From NCBI RefSeq assembly GCF_023534745.1, contig NZ_JAMHJQ010000028.1, positions 4,241 through 39,461 on the forward strand: DNA of 35,221 bases. The letters are read 5' to 3'. Positions within the stretch are counted from its first letter, which is position 1; every line of letters starts with the position of its first letter. Positions 16,179 to 23,852 of this stretch are shown here, piece by piece. A program made the position numbers and the translations under genes. The stretch comes from Streptomyces sp. 35G-GA-8. Lineage in GTDB: Bacteria > Actinomycetota > Actinomycetes > Streptomycetales > Streptomycetaceae. Below the pieces are notes generated by a model. It made no database searches, was not told the origin of the DNA, and was given only the letters and a program-made list of their open reading frames with translations.

Positions 16179-16799
16179 TCAGGACTCCTTGACCGCGATG
16201 GTCTCCACCGTGTTCGCGACGTGCTCGAACGCGTCGGCGGCCTCTTCGAGCACGTCGACGACCTGCTTGAGCTTGAGCACCTCCATCGCGTCGTACTTGC
16301 CGTTGAAGAGATGGGCCAGCAGCTTGCGGTGGATCTGGTCCGCCTGGTTCTCCAGCCGGTTGACCTCGATCCAGTACTCGGTGAGGTTGTTCATCGTCCG
16401 CAGATGCGGCATGGCCTCGGCGGTCAGCTCGGCGGCCCGGGCGAGCACCTCGATCTGCTGCTCGACGCCCTTGGGAAGCTCTTCGATGTTGTAGAGGACG
16501 ACGAGGTCGACGGCCTCCTCCATGAAGTCCATGATGTCGTCGAGCTGGGACGCGAGGCTGTAGATGTCCTCACGGTCGAAGGGTGTGATGAAGGAGGAGT
16601 TGAGCTGATGGAAGATCGCGTGAGTGGCGTCGTCGCCCGCGTGCTCCGCTGCCCTCATCCGCTCCGCGATCTCGGCCCGGGCGGAGGAATCCGCCCCGAG
16701 GAGTTCCATCAGGAGCTTGGAGCCCGTGACGATGTTGTCCGCGGACGCGGCGAACATGTCATAGAAGCTCGTCTCCCTGGGGGTCAGACGAAATCGCAC
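16179..16799 (-). CDS. DUF47/PhoU-like accessory protein of the Pit transporter
   Basis: A 206-residue, all-helical cytoplasmic protein of the DUF47 (PhoU-like) family. Two homologous helical bundles are expected, with PhoU-type metal-binding motifs such as ExxxDD (EREDIYSLASQLDDIMDFMEEA region) and an E-rich C-terminal helix (VVDVLEEAADAFEHVANTVE). Such proteins pair with Pit transporters and are thought to regulate them. GTG 16799 has GAGGA about seven bases upstream and gives the conserved start MRFRLTPRETSFYDMF; the open frame continues upstream without support. A possible -10 is TACCAT at 16843-16838. It is the first gene of the two-gene operon with pit. Confidence 0.93.
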   Translation of the reverse strand: MRFRLTPRETSFYDMFAASADNIVTGSKLLMELLGADSSARAEIAERMRAAEHAGDDATHAIFHQLNSSFITPFDREDIYSLASQLDDIMDFMEEAVDLVVLYNIEELPKGVEQQIEVLARAAELTAEAMPHLRTMNNLTEYWIEVNRLENQADQIHRKLLAHLFNGKYDAMEVLKLKQVVDVLEEAADAFEHVANTVETIAVKES

Positions 16800-16940
16800 C
16801 TGGGGTCCTCGGGTTACATGGGATTCGGTCAGGGGTGATGGTAGGCGCAACATCCGGCCACGGCTAACCCCGGCAAGTTCCCAGTGTCACTCATGGTGGC
16901 AGGGCCAGGAGCACAGGCCCCTGCCCCAGAACCCAGAGAC

Positions 16941-16967
16941 GGGTAACATATACCCAGGTAGGGTATA
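16941..16967 (+). promoter_or_regulatory. CsoR operator upstream of csoR
   Basis: TATACCC (16949-16955) and GGGTATA (16961-16967) form a 7-bp dyad with spacer AGGTA. An overlapping alternative dyad uses GGGTA (16941-16945) with TACCC (16951-16955). TACCC...GGGTA is the core of actinobacterial CsoR sites, which supports autoregulation of the gene starting at 17024. Confidence 0.8.
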
Positions 16968-17023
16968 CAACCCTTTTCGGACAGCATCATCGGTATCAGC
17001 CGACAGCACAACGGGAGGACGCG

Positions 17024-17404
17024 ATGACGACCACTGAGGCGGCCGGCGCGGCGATGAGCGAGGCGCCCTCCGCCGACGCGACGGGCCCCGCGGACACGGT
17101 CACCACGGACCACGACCGCGGAGTGCACGGCTACCACAAGCAGAAGGACGAGCACCTCAAGCGGCTGCGCAGGATCGAGGGCCAGATCCGCGGCCTTCAG
17201 CGGCTTGTCGACGAGGACGTCTACTGCATCGACATACTGACCCAGGTCTCCGCCTCGACGAAGGCGCTCCAGTCCTTCGCGCTCCAGCTCCTCGAAGAGC
17301 ACCTGCGCCACTGCGTGGCCGACGCCGCGGTCAAGGGCGGGGACGAGATCGACGCGAAGGTGGAGGAAGCGACCAAGGCGATCGCGCGGCTGCTCCGCAC
17401 CTGA
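17024..17404 (+). CDS. csoR: Copper-sensing repressor CsoR
   Basis: A 126-residue, four-helix-bundle transcriptional repressor of the CsoR/RcnR family (former DUF156). The Cu(I) ligand set C68, H93, C97 is complete, and its spacing (25 and 29 residues) is identical to Cys75/His100/Cys104 of the characterised Streptomyces CsoR. The core starts at about residue 40 (KDEHLKRLRRIEGQIRGLQRLVDED); the first 40 residues are a variable acidic tail. GGGAGG lies seven bases before ATG 17024. Apo-CsoR should bind the TACCC/GGGTA dyad just upstream and be released by Cu(I). No copper ATPase or CopZ gene is adjacent, so its other targets are elsewhere in the genome. Confidence 0.94.
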   Translation: MTTTEAAGAAMSEAPSADATGPADTVTTDHDRGVHGYHKQKDEHLKRLRRIEGQIRGLQRLVDEDVYCIDILTQVSASTKALQSFALQLLEEHLRHCVADAAVKGGDEIDAKVEEATKAIARLLRT

Positions 17405-17521
17405 CGTACCTCGCGCATCTGGCGTACCTCGCGTACCCGATGTACCGGCCGCACCTGTGACGTATCCGACACGCCATACGTACGTGATGTACGCGACGTG
17501 CCTGCCGCCGACGGCCCCCGA

Positions 17522-17549
17522 GGCCGCCCCTCTCGGCTGTGGGGCGGCC
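17522..17549 (+). terminator. Hairpin after csoR
   Basis: A 9-bp stem, GGCCGCCCC with GGGGCGGCC (17522-17530/17541-17549), 10-base loop, 117 bases after csoR and 24 bases past the end of the opposing small gene; it could end both transcripts. The stretch 17405-17500 is rich in GTAC-containing repeats with no gene. Confidence 0.55.
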
Positions 17550-17573
17550 CACAGCGGGGGGCGGCCCCGGCCG

Positions 17574-17798
17574 TCACTCCCCGCAGGAGTCTCTTCGCCG
17601 CGGCCCCCGTGACGCTCCTGGATGGCGCGGGGCGGCGGGCCGCTCGGCCCTCACGTTCAGCACCTCGTCGATACGGTCCGGGCTGAGCCGTTCCCCGTCC
17701 GCGGCCGACGCCGCGATCATCAACTCCCCGCACCACTCGATCTCGGCGAGGGCCACGTGGTCCTGGACGTTCGGCGTGCGCAACAGAGCCACGTGCAT
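17574..17798 (-). CDS. Small conserved-looking hypothetical protein
   Basis: A 74-residue protein. The first 50 residues are ordered and have normal composition (MHVALLRTPNVQDHVALAEIEWCGEL...), then an Arg/Pro-rich tail. ATG 17798 is preceded by an excellent Shine-Dalgarno, GGAAGAGG, four bases upstream, which makes it a likely real gene. No signal peptide or membrane segment is seen, and the single Cys is in WCGE. Function unknown. It is convergent with csoR. Confidence 0.65.
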   Translation of the reverse strand: MHVALLRTPNVQDHVALAEIEWCGELMIAASAADGERLSPDRIDEVLNVRAERPAAPRHPGASRGPRRRDSCGE

Positions 17799-17952
17799 TC
17801 ACCTCTTCCTGCCGGTGTCGACTTCCTAGCGTAGGGAGCGTGATACACACCGCGCATGGCACGTCTGGACCATTTCCGCCTTGGTCCTCTGTGGTTACGG
17901 CTTGATTTGATCTTGCCGAGCGGACCGAGAGGTCTTTGCGTTCCGCAATCCG

Positions 17953-17972
17953 CGGGCGCGAACGCGCGCCCG
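17953..17972 (-). terminator. Terminator of the lipoprotein gene
   Basis: An 8-bp stem, CGGGCGCG with CGCGCCCG, and AACG loop, directly after the stop codon at 17975 on the minus strand. Confidence 0.6.
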
Positions 17973-17974
17973 GC

Positions 17975-18799
17975 TCAGGACTTGATCTCGCCCGCGAAGA
18001 TGTCGTCGGGCGGCGGCAGTGTGACGGCGACCCGCTCCCCGAACGCGTACAGCAGGGTCGTCGAGGCGACCGCGACCGTACGCCCCTGGTTGACATAGCT
18101 GAACCGGTGTCTGACCTTGCGCAGCCGACCGGCCTCGTCCAGATACGCGTCGAACGGCACCGCGTCCTCGCCGAAGCCCTTCGCCGCCGCGCCCAGCGCC
18201 CCGCGCGCGTACGACGCCGCCGCCTTCGATGCCCGCCCGATATGGGTGACACCCTTGTAGTGCCATACGCGGATGCCGGCGAGATCCTGCTCGCCGACAA
18301 AGGTCACATTCCGGGCGGCACGCAGCAGTTCGGCGGCGGTCAGCGGGTCCGTCGCCCCGCCCGTGACCAGATTCCCGTCCTCCAGCGTGGCCGAGTCGAC
18401 CCGTACCCACTTGTCCGGGGGCACCCCGGCCCCGCGATTCTTCATGTACAGCGCGCCGGGCGAGAGTAGTTCGGTGATCGGCCGGTGGCTCGCGCCCACG
18501 GGCTCCTTGGGCAGGACGACCCGGAGCCGCCCCATCCGCTTGCCGAAGTCGTAGGCGCCCTCGCCTCGGATGGTCACGCGCGTCCCGCCGGCCGCCATCT
18601 CCATGGACGTACTGGCCTTCGAACTGCCCGACGCGAGCAGCGCGTCGGCCGCCCTCCGCACCGCCGCGGGGTCACTGCCCGGCCGCTCGTCGGCCACGGC
18701 TCCACCGCTCCCGGAACAGCCGGCGGTCGTGGCCACGACCCCCGCCATGGTCACGACGGCGAACGCCACGCCCCTGCGTCTGTGCTGCTGCACCACCAT
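17975..18799 (-). CDS. LppX/LprG-like lipoprotein
   Basis: A 274-residue exported lipoprotein. The signal peptide has an Arg-rich n-region (QQHRRRG), a hydrophobic core and lipobox TTAGC, with Cys28 as lipidation site. The mature part has the alternating pattern of the LolA/LppX_LprAFG half-barrel fold: VTIRGEGAYDFGKRMGRLRVVLP, ELLSPGALYMKN, DKWVRVD, IRVWHYKGV and a final KVRHRFSYVNQG strand pair. Such proteins carry lipids or other hydrophobic ligands at the outer face of the membrane. ATG 18799 is used; an AGG lies six bases upstream and a GGGGG run further off. It is a monocistronic unit with a hairpin after the stop. Confidence 0.85.
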   Translation of the reverse strand: MVVQQHRRRGVAFAVVTMAGVVATTAGCSGSGGAVADERPGSDPAAVRRAADALLASGSSKASTSMEMAAGGTRVTIRGEGAYDFGKRMGRLRVVLPKEPVGASHRPITELLSPGALYMKNRGAGVPPDKWVRVDSATLEDGNLVTGGATDPLTAAELLRAARNVTFVGEQDLAGIRVWHYKGVTHIGRASKAAASYARGALGAAAKGFGEDAVPFDAYLDEAGRLRKVRHRFSYVNQGRTVAVASTTLLYAFGERVAVTLPPPDDIFAGEIKS

Positions 18800-18914
18800 C
18801 GCCTGCCAACCCCCAACGCCTGACCGCCGCTTGTCCGAAGCCCACCCGTTCCGGATAACGACGCCCGGCGTTCCTCGTCACGCCGGTGCCGCCTACGGGA
18901 CGTGGACACCCCGG

Positions 18915-18920
18915 TACGGT
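18915..18920 (+). promoter_or_regulatory. -10 element of a leaderless small gene
   Basis: TACGGT ends six bases before GTG 18927, the same geometry as TACCCT-ATG at mshD. GGAG at 18921-18924 is too close to the GTG to act as a normal Shine-Dalgarno. Confidence 0.45.
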
Positions 18921-18926
18921 GGAGAT

Positions 18927-19166
18927 GTGTGCGAGCAAGACACCTCTGATCCCCCCACAGCCGCCTCATCTCCGGCCTCCCCTCAGGCCCCTTCCCCCTC
19001 GGCCCCGCCACCTCCCACTCCACTTCACGAGACCAGGACCGTCGAGCGCGGCTCGTTCTGCACGGCGCGCTGCACCTGCGGCTGGTTCGGCCACGCCCGC
19101 AGATCGCGCGACCTCGCCCGTACCGACGCCGCGGCCCACGCCGCCGCGCAGTCGGCGAAGAGCTGA
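18927..19166 (+). CDS. Small Cys-containing hypothetical protein
   Basis: A 79-residue protein. Residues 1-35 are a low-complexity Ser/Pro linker. The C-terminal half carries a compact motif, TRTVERGSFCTARCTCGWFGHARRSRD, in which CxxxCxC plus a nearby His could bind metal. This motif looks conserved in shape (R-rich helix after the Cys cluster), and I believe similar proteins occur in other streptomycetes. GTG 18927 is chosen from the -10 spacing and protein pattern; an ATG two bases upstream opens a different, non-credible frame. It precedes the FAD oxidase gene by 23 bases, possibly one transcript. Function unknown. Confidence 0.6.
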   Translation: MCEQDTSDPPTAASSPASPQAPSPSAPPPPTPLHETRTVERGSFCTARCTCGWFGHARRSRDLARTDAAAHAAAQSAKS

Positions 19167-19189
19167 GGCGGAGGCGGAGGCAGAGGCGG

Positions 19190-20788
19190 ATGGAACGGCG
19201 CGTACTGCTCACCGCGGCCGGCCTCCTGGTCGGCGCCGCCACGGCGACCGCGTGCTCCGGCGGCGGTACGGACGGCAAGAACAGCGACGGCGAGAACAGC
19301 ACCGACGGCGGGAACGGCACGACCCCCAAGGTCCCCACGGCAACTGCCCCGAGCCGCGCCCCGAGTTGGGACGCGCTGGCGCAGGGGCTCGACGGTCAGC
19401 TCGTACGGCCGGACGACTCCGCGTACGAGACGGCCCGGCAGCTCTACAACACCCGCTTCGACTCCCTGAGACCCGTGGCCATCGCCTACGCCGAGGGCGA
19501 GGACGACATCAAGGAGTGCCTCGCCTTCGCCAGGACGCATGGCACGCCCGTCTCCATCCGCGGCGGCGGCCACTCCTACGCGGGGTGGTCCAGCGGCAAC
19601 GGCCGGCTCGTCATCGACGTGACACGGCTGGACTCACTGCGGGGCGCGGCCACGGACGGCACGGTCGGGGCGGGAGCCAGGCTCGCCGATGTCTACCGGG
19701 CCCTCGCGGAGGCGGGCCGTACGATCCCCGCCGGGTCCTGTCCCACCGTCTCCATCGGCGGACTCACCCTCGGCGGCGGACACGGAGTCGCGGCCCGCGC
19801 CTACGGCCTCACCTGCGACAGTCTCGCCTCCGCCACCGTCATCACGGCCGACGGCAAGCGGCTGACCGCCGACACCGAGCGGCACACGGATCTCTTCTGG
19901 GCGCTGCGCGGCGCGGGCAACGGCAATTTCGGGGTCGTCACCGAGCTGCGTTTCCGTACGCACCCGGCGCCCCCGGCCGTCGTCGCCTTCGCGAGCTGGC
20001 CGTGGTCGAAGGCGGACGCCCTGCTCGGCGCCTGGGAGCGGTGGGGCCCCGACCAGCCGGACGAGATCTGGTCCGCGCTCCATCTCAACGCCGGTCCGGG
20101 CGGTGTCGCCCCGACGCTGTCCCTCTCCGCCCTCTCCCTGGGCGGCGAGGACGAACTGAAGAACGCGCTCGACCGGCTCGCCGACGGACCGGGCGGACCC
20201 GGCTCGGCGAGCTCCGTCTCGGTGCGGCAGCGCGATTACGAGGAGGCGATGCTGATCTACGCGGGCTGTTCCGGCTTCACGGAGGAGCAGTGCCGACTGC
20301 CCGGCACCACCCCCGGGCGCGGCGAAGAGGGCGCGCTACGGCGCGAGACCTACGCCGCCGCCTCCGACTTCTACGTCCGCCCGCTCTCGCCCGCCGGCCG
20401 ACACGCCCTCATCTCCGCGTCCGAGACGTTCACCCGGCTCCCGGCGTCCGGGGGCGGCAGCGGCTCTCTCACCCTCACCGCGCTCGGCGGCGCGGTCAAC
20501 CGGGTGGACCCGCTCGCGACGGCCTTCGTCCACCGGGGCTCGCGGGTGCTGGCGCAGTACATCGCCGGGTGGGAACCGGGCACCGCCGGATCGGCCCAGC
20601 GCGCCTGGCTGAAAACCACCCATGGATCGATGCGCCGGTACGCCTCTGGCGCGGCGTACCAGAACTACTCCGACCCGACGCTGCCCGACTGGCGCACGTC
20701 GTACTACGGCGCCGCCGCGGACCGGCTGGCCCGGTTGAAGAGGCGGTACGACCCGGACCGGCTGTTCGACTTCCCGCAGGCGCTGTGA
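19190..20788 (+). CDS. Exported FAD-linked oxidase (berberine bridge enzyme-like)
   Basis: A 532-residue flavoprotein of the PCMH/BBE family, which oxidises sugars or other alcohol- and amine-bearing substrates with O2. The N-terminus MERRVLLTAAG with a hydrophobic core and a TAC lipobox-like site (Cys22) suggests Tat export as a lipoprotein. A Gly/Asn/Ser linker follows. The FAD domain shows RGGGHS with His128 and GSCPTVSIGGLTLGGGHG with Cys184, the pair that attaches FAD bicovalently in BBE/GOOX enzymes. The BBE C-terminal motif YQNYSDPTLPDWRTSYYG...LKRRYDPDRLFDFPQ is complete. The start has a GAGGCGG sequence directly upstream. Substrate unknown. Confidence 0.92.
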   Translation: MERRVLLTAAGLLVGAATATACSGGGTDGKNSDGENSTDGGNGTTPKVPTATAPSRAPSWDALAQGLDGQLVRPDDSAYETARQLYNTRFDSLRPVAIAYAEGEDDIKECLAFARTHGTPVSIRGGGHSYAGWSSGNGRLVIDVTRLDSLRGAATDGTVGAGARLADVYRALAEAGRTIPAGSCPTVSIGGLTLGGGHGVAARAYGLTCDSLASATVITADGKRLTADTERHTDLFWALRGAGNGNFGVVTELRFRTHPAPPAVVAFASWPWSKADALLGAWERWGPDQPDEIWSALHLNAGPGGVAPTLSLSALSLGGEDELKNALDRLADGPGGPGSASSVSVRQRDYEEAMLIYAGCSGFTEEQCRLPGTTPGRGEEGALRRETYAAASDFYVRPLSPAGRHALISASETFTRLPASGGGSGSLTLTALGGAVNRVDPLATAFVHRGSRVLAQYIAGWEPGTAGSAQRAWLKTTHGSMRRYASGAAYQNYSDPTLPDWRTSYYGAAADRLARLKRRYDPDRLFDFPQAL

Positions 20789-20944
20789 GTCCTCGGCGCG
20801 AGTCCACTATGTGATCCCCAGCGGTTTTCCGTACCCCGTACGGCTCACCGAGGTGGCCGCGAAGGCCAGTTGACGATGGCCTGTACCTAGCAGGCGGGGG
20901 GGCCGGCAAGCGGGGGGCACATCCCGACTCGCAAGGGCGTAGCC

Positions 20945-22057
20945 ATGCACGGACACGGACCCCGGATAGCCGCGCTCGCCGCGGCCACCGTTCTCCTTCT
21001 CGCACTCGGCGGCAGCGCCGCCACAGCTGTGGACAGGCCCACCGAACCGCGTCAGCTGACCCTCATCAACACCGCTGTCGGCCGGGTGCTCGCGGACAAG
21101 TTCGGCTATCCGCTCTATATGCGGACGGCCGACGAGCCGGACAATCCGGACTGCACGGGCGAGTGCGCCGACACCTGGCCCGCCGCCATCGGCTATCCGA
21201 CGAAGGCGCGGGGTGTCGCCAATGACACCTCACAGACCGTGCTGAACGCGGAGAACAGCGATCAGCCTCAGGTCATCTACAACACGCACCCGCTGTACTA
21301 CTACTCGAAGGACCGGGCACACCTGCCGCGCGGCCAGCACGTGGACGGCTTCACTCTGGTCGCCCCGAACGGCACCGCGATGGCGCTGCCGCTGAGTTCG
21401 GGCCCGGACCCGGATCCGACGGTGTCGGGGACGACGTCGTCCACGTCCAGGGCGAAGCCCGCGGCGACACCGCGGCCGACCAGGGCGACCCCCACTCAGA
21501 CACGTGCCCCCACGAAGGCGCTCCCGAAGGCACCCAGGAAGGTCGCGACGAAGGCGCCCACGACGACGCCCAAGAAGGTACCGAAGCCGCCCACGAAGCA
21601 ACCCACGAAAGCGCCCACGAAGGCAGCTCCGAGAACACCGCCGAGGGTGCCGACGAGGGCACCGCTGCCGGTACTGCCGAAGCCGGCGTCAAAGGCACCG
21701 CCCAAGCCGGCGACGAAGGCGGCACCCAAGCCCGCGACAAAGGCACCGACCAAGCGGGCGACGAAGCCGGCGACGAAGGCTCCCACCTCCGCCGCCCGCG
21801 TGACTCCGACTCGTACGGCCACCGCGGCGGTCCCCCGTAGGACCACCGGCACCTCCGCCCCCTCGGTCGGGGCCCTGACGGTCACTCCGTCGGGCGCGGC
21901 GCGAGGTGGCGCGGACCACATGACCGCCGCCGACTCGTCGGAACGCACGAGCGCGGCCGAACTGTCCCTCGCCATCGGTGCCACCGCCGCGGCCTCGGCC
22001 GGCACGGTCCTCGTGGTGCGCCGGTTCCAGCGCCGTTCGACGGGCGGTCAGCACTGA
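20945..22057 (+). CDS. Secreted stalk protein with PF03640-like repeat domain
   Basis: A 370-residue exported protein. A Sec signal peptide covers about residues 1-28 (cleavage near ATA-VD). Residues 35-145 hold two copies of the secreted-repeat fold (PF03640-like): GRVLADKFGYPLYM...CTGECADTWPAA and QVIYNTHPLYYYSKD...GFTLVAPNG. Residues about 160-290 are Lys/Pro/Thr/Ala repeats (many KAPTK-like units), a positively charged, extended, wall-spanning stalk. The C-terminus has one membrane segment (SLAIGATAAASAGTVLVV) and an Arg-rich tail, so it is anchored at both wall and membrane. No LPXTG-type sorting signal is seen, although the next gene is a sortase. AAGGG eight bases before ATG 20945. Its stop overlaps the sortase reading frame. 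Confidence 0.85.
   Translation: MHGHGPRIAALAAATVLLLALGGSAATAVDRPTEPRQLTLINTAVGRVLADKFGYPLYMRTADEPDNPDCTGECADTWPAAIGYPTKARGVANDTSQTVLNAENSDQPQVIYNTHPLYYYSKDRAHLPRGQHVDGFTLVAPNGTAMALPLSSGPDPDPTVSGTTSSTSRAKPAATPRPTRATPTQTRAPTKALPKAPRKVATKAPTTTPKKVPKPPTKQPTKAPTKAAPRTPPRVPTRAPLPVLPKPASKAPPKPATKAAPKPATKAPTKRATKPATKAPTSAARVTPTRTATAAVPRRTTGTSAPSVGALTVTPSGAARGGADHMTAADSSERTSAAELSLAIGATAAASAGTVLVVRRFQRRSTGGQH
21490..21785 (+). repeat. Imperfect 12-bp coding repeats (Pro-Thr-Lys-Ala stalk)
   Basis: Variants of CCCACGAAGGCG and CCCAAGCCGGCG recur about twenty times in frame, encoding the Lys-Pro-Thr-Ala stalk. The periodicity makes the region prone to length change. Confidence 0.7.
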
Positions 22058-22794
22058 CCGGAAAGGCGGGTCGGGCGGACATATCCAGCGGCGACGGCAA
22101 GACCGGCGAGTCGGCCACGGCGGCCACCGCGGCCACGTCGGCCGGGCCGGTCGCGTCGGTCGCGTCGGGCAGGGCGGTCAAGGCCCTCTTCGGCCTAGCG
22201 GTCCTGTGCGCGACGGCCGCCGTACTGCTGCATATGTTCCCGTTCCGGCCCGCGCCACGGGCAGCGGGCTACGCCGAACCACGAACCGTCCAGGTCACGG
22301 ACCCGCCGTCCGCCCCCGTACGGCTGCGCATCCCGGCGCTCGGGGTGCGGGCCGAGGTCCTGCCACTGGCACTCGACGACGAGGGGACGCTCGACGCGCC
22401 GGGGTTCCGGAACGCGATGAAGGTCGGCTGGTTCGCCCTGGGACCACGCCCCGGCGAACGCGGCCCGGCGGTCCTGATCGGCCACCGGGACGCCCCGGCG
22501 AACCCCGGCACCGTCCCGGTCCGCAATGGACGCGACGACATCAAGAACGCCGTCTTCGCCAAGCTGGGCCGACTGCGCCCCGGCGACTCGATCGAGACGG
22601 AGTTGGGCGACGGGCGGCGGCTGACGTTCCGGGTGACGGCCGTCGATACGTACCGTACGAAACGATTCCCGACGGAACGGGTCTACGGCCCGGTGCCGAC
22701 CCCGGAGCTACGGCTGATCACCTGCGGGGGAGTCATCGACGCCAACGGCCACTGGGACTCGAACGTGGTGGTCAGCGCGGTCGCGGACTTCTAG
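22054..22794 (+). CDS. Class F-like sortase with probable CTG start
   Basis: A cysteine transpeptidase. From ATG 22234 it is 186 residues, but that start removes the membrane anchor. Upstream in frame the coding continues through a hydrophobic segment (ALFGLAVLCATAAVLLHMF) back to CTG 22054, which overlaps the stop of the stalk gene (CTGA); no ATG, GTG or TTG occurs between. From 22054 the protein is 246 residues, normal for the family. In ATG-22234 numbering, catalytic His84 is in LIGHRD and Cys164 in LITCGG. The sortase fold strands (RLRIPALGVRAEVLPL, VGWFALGPRPGERGPAVLIGH) are clear. No arginine follows Cys164, where the third catalytic residue is normally found. Coupled to the stalk gene upstream. 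Confidence 0.8.
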   Translation: MTGKAGRADISSGDGKTGESATAATAATSAGPVASVASGRAVKALFGLAVLCATAAVLLHMFPFRPAPRAAGYAEPRTVQVTDPPSAPVRLRIPALGVRAEVLPLALDDEGTLDAPGFRNAMKVGWFALGPRPGERGPAVLIGHRDAPANPGTVPVRNGRDDIKNAVFAKLGRLRPGDSIETELGDGRRLTFRVTAVDTYRTKRFPTERVYGPVPTPELRLITCGGVIDANGHWDSNVVVSAVADF

Positions 22795-22811
22795 GCCCAG
22801 GCAGCCTGGGC
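22795..22811. terminator. Hairpin between sortase and PAP2 genes
   Basis: A 7-bp stem, GCCCAGG with CCTGGGC, and 3-base loop, immediately after the sortase stop. It is followed by GGCTCAGGCCGGCT-like direct repeats to 22848. It may serve both convergent genes. Confidence 0.5.
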
Positions 22812-22841
22812 TCAGGCCGGCTCGGCTCGGGCCGGCTGGGC

Positions 22842-23588
22842 TCAGGCCGCGAGATTGTTGTCGTCGGGGCGCGGCTCGGGGATTTCGAGCGACCGCGTCC
22901 CGCCGACCGCCCCGGCGCCGGCCCCGCCACCGGTACCGGCGGCCAGGTCCGCCCGGCGGGCGGCCCGCGACCGTACGAACCACCCGACGCGCGGCGACCG
23001 GGAGATCGCCGACACCAGCGGCGTGAGCAGGGCGAGGGCGAGCGGGGTCAGCAGGAGGGCGACCGCCGTACCGAGAGCGAAGCCGCCGATGACATCGGTC
23101 GGGTAGTGGACCCCCATGTAGACGCGGCAGAAGCCTTCGAGGAGGGCCAGACCGATCGCGGCGAGACCGAGCTTGCGGTGGGCGATGAAGACGCCGACGG
23201 CGAGGGCCATCGCCATCGTGGCGTGGTCGCTGACGAACGAGTAGTCCGTCTTGCCCGCCACCAGGACCTCCAGGCCCTTGTGGTCGAGGAACGGCCTCGG
23301 CCGCTCGACGAAGCCCCGGATCGGGATATTGATCAGCAGCGCGATCCCGGCGGCGAGCGGCGCCCAGACCAGCCCGGCGACGGCCGTGACCGAGTCCTCC
23401 TCGGACCCGCGCTTGCGCACGCTCCACCAGCCCCAGAGCCCGATGAGCACGAGCCCGAGCATGATCCCGTACTCACCGACGAACTCCATGACGCGGTCGA
23501 ACCACGTCGGGGCGTCCTTGGCCAGTCCATTGATGTCGTAGAGCAGGCTGACGTCGGGGTTCGACCCATCCAGTACGAGTCCAGCCAT
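22842..23588 (-). CDS. PAP2-family membrane phosphatase
   Basis: A 248-residue integral membrane phosphatase (PAP2/undecaprenyl-diphosphatase-like). The tripartite catalytic signature is present: RGFVERPRP (KxxxxxxRP type), FVSDHATM (PSGH type, here SDH), and CRVYMGVHYPTDV (SRxxxxxHxxxD type). Five to six membrane segments surround it, and the active site faces outside. A 40-residue hydrophilic Gly/Arg tail follows. Probable substrates are lipid phosphates such as undecaprenyl pyrophosphate or phosphatidic acid. ATG 23588 is used; only a GGGG run about ten bases upstream is seen as ribosome binding site. Confidence 0.9.
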   Translation of the reverse strand: MAGLVLDGSNPDVSLLYDINGLAKDAPTWFDRVMEFVGEYGIMLGLVLIGLWGWWSVRKRGSEEDSVTAVAGLVWAPLAAGIALLINIPIRGFVERPRPFLDHKGLEVLVAGKTDYSFVSDHATMAMALAVGVFIAHRKLGLAAIGLALLEGFCRVYMGVHYPTDVIGGFALGTAVALLLTPLALALLTPLVSAISRSPRVGWFVRSRAARRADLAAGTGGGAGAGAVGGTRSLEIPEPRPDDNNLAA

Positions 23589-23852
23589 CTGCTGCGGCCC
23601 CTGCCTCTTCTTGTCGCCTGCCGCGCCGCGCCTTCGTGGGCGACGCCTCTACCAACCCCCGCGGTCAGTACGGAACATGCTGCGTGATCAGTACCGCAGC
23701 TGTCGTCCAGGGAACGGCCTACGCGCCGCGTACGTTCCGCTCTCCACCGAACGATCACCATGACGTTATCGAAGAGTGACACATAGTCGCAGCTCAGGGC
23801 CGCGCCCGGACGAAGACTTCCGGCCACGTCCGCCCGTCGGCCCGTTCCGGGA

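Noticed and set aside
21978-23687. 569-codon plus-strand frame across sortase and PAP2
   Set aside because: Out of frame with the sortase and antisense to PAP2; low-complexity Arg/Gly/Pro composition.
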